From NCBI GenBank assembly GCA_900762945.1, contig CAAFIN010000294.1, forward strand, positions 1 to 7,618: DNA of 7,618 nucleotides, written 5' to 3'. This document shows positions 6,364 to 7,618 of this stretch, piece after piece. Every line of letters begins with the position of its first letter. Position 1 is the first letter of the stretch. Below the pieces are notes generated by a model. It ran no database searches and was not told the origin of the DNA. It was given only the letters and a program-made list of their open reading frames with translations. The position numbers and the translations under genes were made by a program. The DNA is from Clostridia bacterium (GTDB lineage: Bacteria; Bacillota; Clostridia; Christensenellales; Pumilibacteraceae).

Positions 6364-7311
6364 TTATCCCATCGATACGGTTTCGCACACGAAAGTCACG
6401 AGCGCGGTTTTGTCCACGCAAAGTCCGGACTTTACCGCCGCGTCCATTTCGTTAAGTCTGTCGAATATCGCTTTCAGTCTGCGCGGAGTAAATCTCGCCG
6501 CTTGTCGCACCGCCATTTTAATCGCGTACTCTTTGACTTTCAGATCGCCGGCAAGCGTATCCGAAGCGGGATTGAGCGACACAAACAGCAATCTGCGGAA
6601 ATGCGAGAACAGCATCGCGATAAGCGATACCGCGGAATTGTTTTCGGCAAGAAGCGTTTCCGCGAGATTTACCGCTTTTTCTCTGTTTTTGTTAGCAATC
6701 GCTTCGCTCAGTTCGTATACTTTAAAATCGGGTTCGGGCGTAACCATCGCTTGCACGGTTTCTTCGCCTATCACGTCGCCGTCGGCGTAATCGATAAGTT
6801 TCCGCAATTCGTTGGAAATGACGTTCATATCGCGGTTACAGTACTCGACCAAAGTTACGGCGGCTTCTCTCGTCACCGCAGCGCGCTCCGAAGCCGCTTT
6901 TTTAACCACCCACCCCGACAAATACGTCGCGTCGAGTTTGTTGCAGTCGACCGGTTCGACGAGCTTTACTATCGCGTTAAAGTTCGACGTAAGCGCACCG
7001 GAGAACACTAGAACGGAAGTCGGATTAGGTCTGGCGAGATAATCCTTGATTTCGCTCAGTTCGCTCGCGTAATCGTTGACCACTACTACGCGATAGTCTG
7101 CAAGCATAGGCGGCGAAAGCAACGCCGCAATTATTTCGGAGCAATCGGCGTCCTTATTGAATACGGTCATATTAAGATCGCGCATAGAACCTGCGAGCGA
7201 CGCGAACATATTGATCGCGCTTCTCACGACGAAAGCGTCGTCGCCCGACACGATATAGCACGGCTTCGGCGGCGCGGACATTAAACTTTTCTTGAGTTCG
7301 ATAAATTTCAA
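6364..7311 (-). CDS. holA: DNA polymerase III subunit delta
   Basis: HolA is the delta subunit of the clamp-loader complex, which opens the beta sliding clamp and places it on primed DNA. The best start is TTG at 7309-7311, giving 315 residues and the usual amino end FIELKKSL ... CYIVSGDDAFVVRSAI, matching the family pattern of a YxxxGxDxxL motif near residue 20. A GGGG ribosome site lies about seven bases upstream; the frame stays open to 7398, but the extra 29 residues are not family-like. The region around 197-245 (FKVYELSEAIANKNREKAVNLAETLL ... LFSHFRRLLF) is typical of domains II-III, and the carboxy end (RLNEMDAAVKSGLCVD) is the conserved final helix pair. As in many HolA proteins, no intact Walker motif is expected or seen. 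It is the first gene of a unit with the membrane protein and the M28-like gene. The family evolves fast, so the call rests on these motifs and on length. Confidence 0.93.
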   Translation of the reverse strand: MKFIELKKSLMSAPPKPCYIVSGDDAFVVRSAINMFASLAGSMRDLNMTVFNKDADCSEIIAALLSPPMLADYRVVVVNDYASELSEIKDYLARPNPTSVLVFSGALTSNFNAIVKLVEPVDCNKLDATYLSGWVVKKAASERAAVTREAAVTLVEYCNRDMNVISNELRKLIDYADGDVIGEETVQAMVTPEPDFKVYELSEAIANKNREKAVNLAETLLAENNSAVSLIAMLFSHFRRLLFVSLNPASDTLAGDLKVKEYAIKMAVRQAARFTPRRLKAIFDRLNEMDAAVKSGLCVDKTALVTFVCETVSMG

Positions 7312-7365
7312 GCGAATACCCCGTACTTTTCGTCGCCGCTGTATGCGGCAATCATAGTATAGAAT

Positions 7366-7394
7366 ATTGTAATATAAAAAGCGGCAAAACGCAA
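7366..7394 (-). promoter_or_regulatory. Probable sigma-A-type promoter of the holA operon
   Basis: TTGCGT (7389-7394) and TACAAT (7366-7371) on the minus strand are 17 bases apart. A second -10-like TATACT lies slightly downstream with poorer spacing. The transcript would have a leader of about 50 bases carrying a small GCCGC/GCGGC hairpin (7335-7349) just ahead of the holA ribosome site; it might affect initiation at the TTG start, but this is speculative. Confidence 0.6.
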
Positions 7395-7406
7395 ACATTT
7401 TACCGC
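7376..7406 (-). terminator. Intrinsic terminator of the DUF4363-like gene
   Basis: A nine-base stem (7381-7389 with 7398-7406, one G-U pair) with an 8-base loop is followed on the minus strand by five T (7376-7380). It starts 12 bases after the stop codon of the upstream gene. The loop contains most of the -35 box assigned to holA. Confidence 0.8.
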
Positions 7407-7418
7407 AAATTTATCAAA

Positions 7419-7618
7419 TCAGAATAAATTCCCGAAAACCGGATATGTTTCATCTATCATATCTTCCGTTAGCGCGATCGAAACTTCGCAAAGCGCTTTC
7501 GCGTCCTCGTAACCTTCGCAAGCAATCCACGCTCGCAAAGAAACGAATTTTTCGTCCAGTGAGCGTATTGTAGAATGATTAGTAATCATAAGCGCGAGTT
7601 TTTTGTTCTTTTCCCACA
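7419..7618 (-). CDS. DUF4363-like protein, amino end beyond the window
   Basis: An open frame enters from the right edge and runs 65 codons to TGA (7419-7421). It is not in the usual ORF lists because its start is outside the window. The visible part begins WEKNKKLALMITNHSTIRSL, continues through AWIACEGYEDAKALCEVSIAL and ends DETYPVFGNLF. A Trp followed by a helix, a conserved His, a second amphipathic helix and a final N-[IL]-F match what I recall of the carboxy half of DUF4363, a small Clostridia family of about 120 residues with an amino-terminal membrane helix and unknown function. The presence of a terminator just downstream supports a real gene. The family assignment is moderate; that it is coding is more certain. 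Confidence 0.6.
   Translation of the reverse strand, partial: WEKNKKLALMITNHSTIRSLDEKFVSLRAWIACEGYEDAKALCEVSIALTEDMIDETYPVFGNLF

Noticed and set aside
6358..7011. Long plus-strand open frame (217 codons) opposite holA
   Set aside because: It lies fully antisense to a well-supported holA. The product is Arg/His/Phe-rich with no recognisable domain, as expected from a frame shadow, and no ribosome site favours it.
1..7618. Mobile element, CRISPR array or prophage
   Set aside because: No transposase or integrase-like frame, no direct repeat array and no terminal inverted repeats were seen; gene content is chromosomal housekeeping.

Overview
The window looks like chromosomal DNA from a low-to-mid GC Gram-positive of the class Clostridia (Bacillota), probably an uncultured anaerobe. 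The basis is family content: DUF4364, the small TSCPD protein (TIGR03905 type), DUF4363, a CdaA-type diadenylate cyclase and a Clostridia/Bacillus-style aspartate kinase with two ACT domains, together with sigma-A-like promoters and GGAG-type ribosome sites. The species cannot be read from the sequence, and I see no phage, transposon, CRISPR or tRNA signal.

Layout. Positions 2-770 carry two forward genes: the 3' part of a DUF4364 regulator-like gene and a 90-residue TSCPD protein, ending at a hairpin terminator (793-826). Everything else is on the minus strand and converges on that terminator. Read in its own direction, the minus strand begins at the right edge with the end of a DUF4363-like gene (7419-7618) and its terminator. 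Next comes a holA operon: holA (DNA polymerase III delta), a five-helix membrane protein, and a lipoprotein with an M28-peptidase fold signature. A hairpin and a strong promoter separate this from a second operon: cdaA, a 49-codon gene in the position of cdaR, a DUF1015 gene broken by an in-frame TAG, and lysC (aspartate kinase).

How the genes fit together. The cdaA operon joins c-di-AMP synthesis to the first step of the aspartate-family amino-acid pathway. It lacks the glmM gene that commonly follows cdaA-cdaR in Firmicutes, and the cdaR slot keeps only the amino-terminal membrane anchor, without any YbbR domain. The holA operon ends with two membrane/surface genes of unknown job. The M28-like protein appears to have lost almost all of its metal ligands and is probably a non-catalytic relative.

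Most notable: (1) the domain-less mini-CdaR; (2) the amber codon inside an otherwise intact DUF1015 gene, in a window where two other genes use TAG as their real stop; (3) the degenerate M28 lipoprotein with a carboxy-terminal membrane helix and tail; (4) two intergenic regions in which the -35 box of the next promoter lies in the loop of the preceding gene's terminator-like hairpin. No wholly new system is evident; these are unusual variants of known families.
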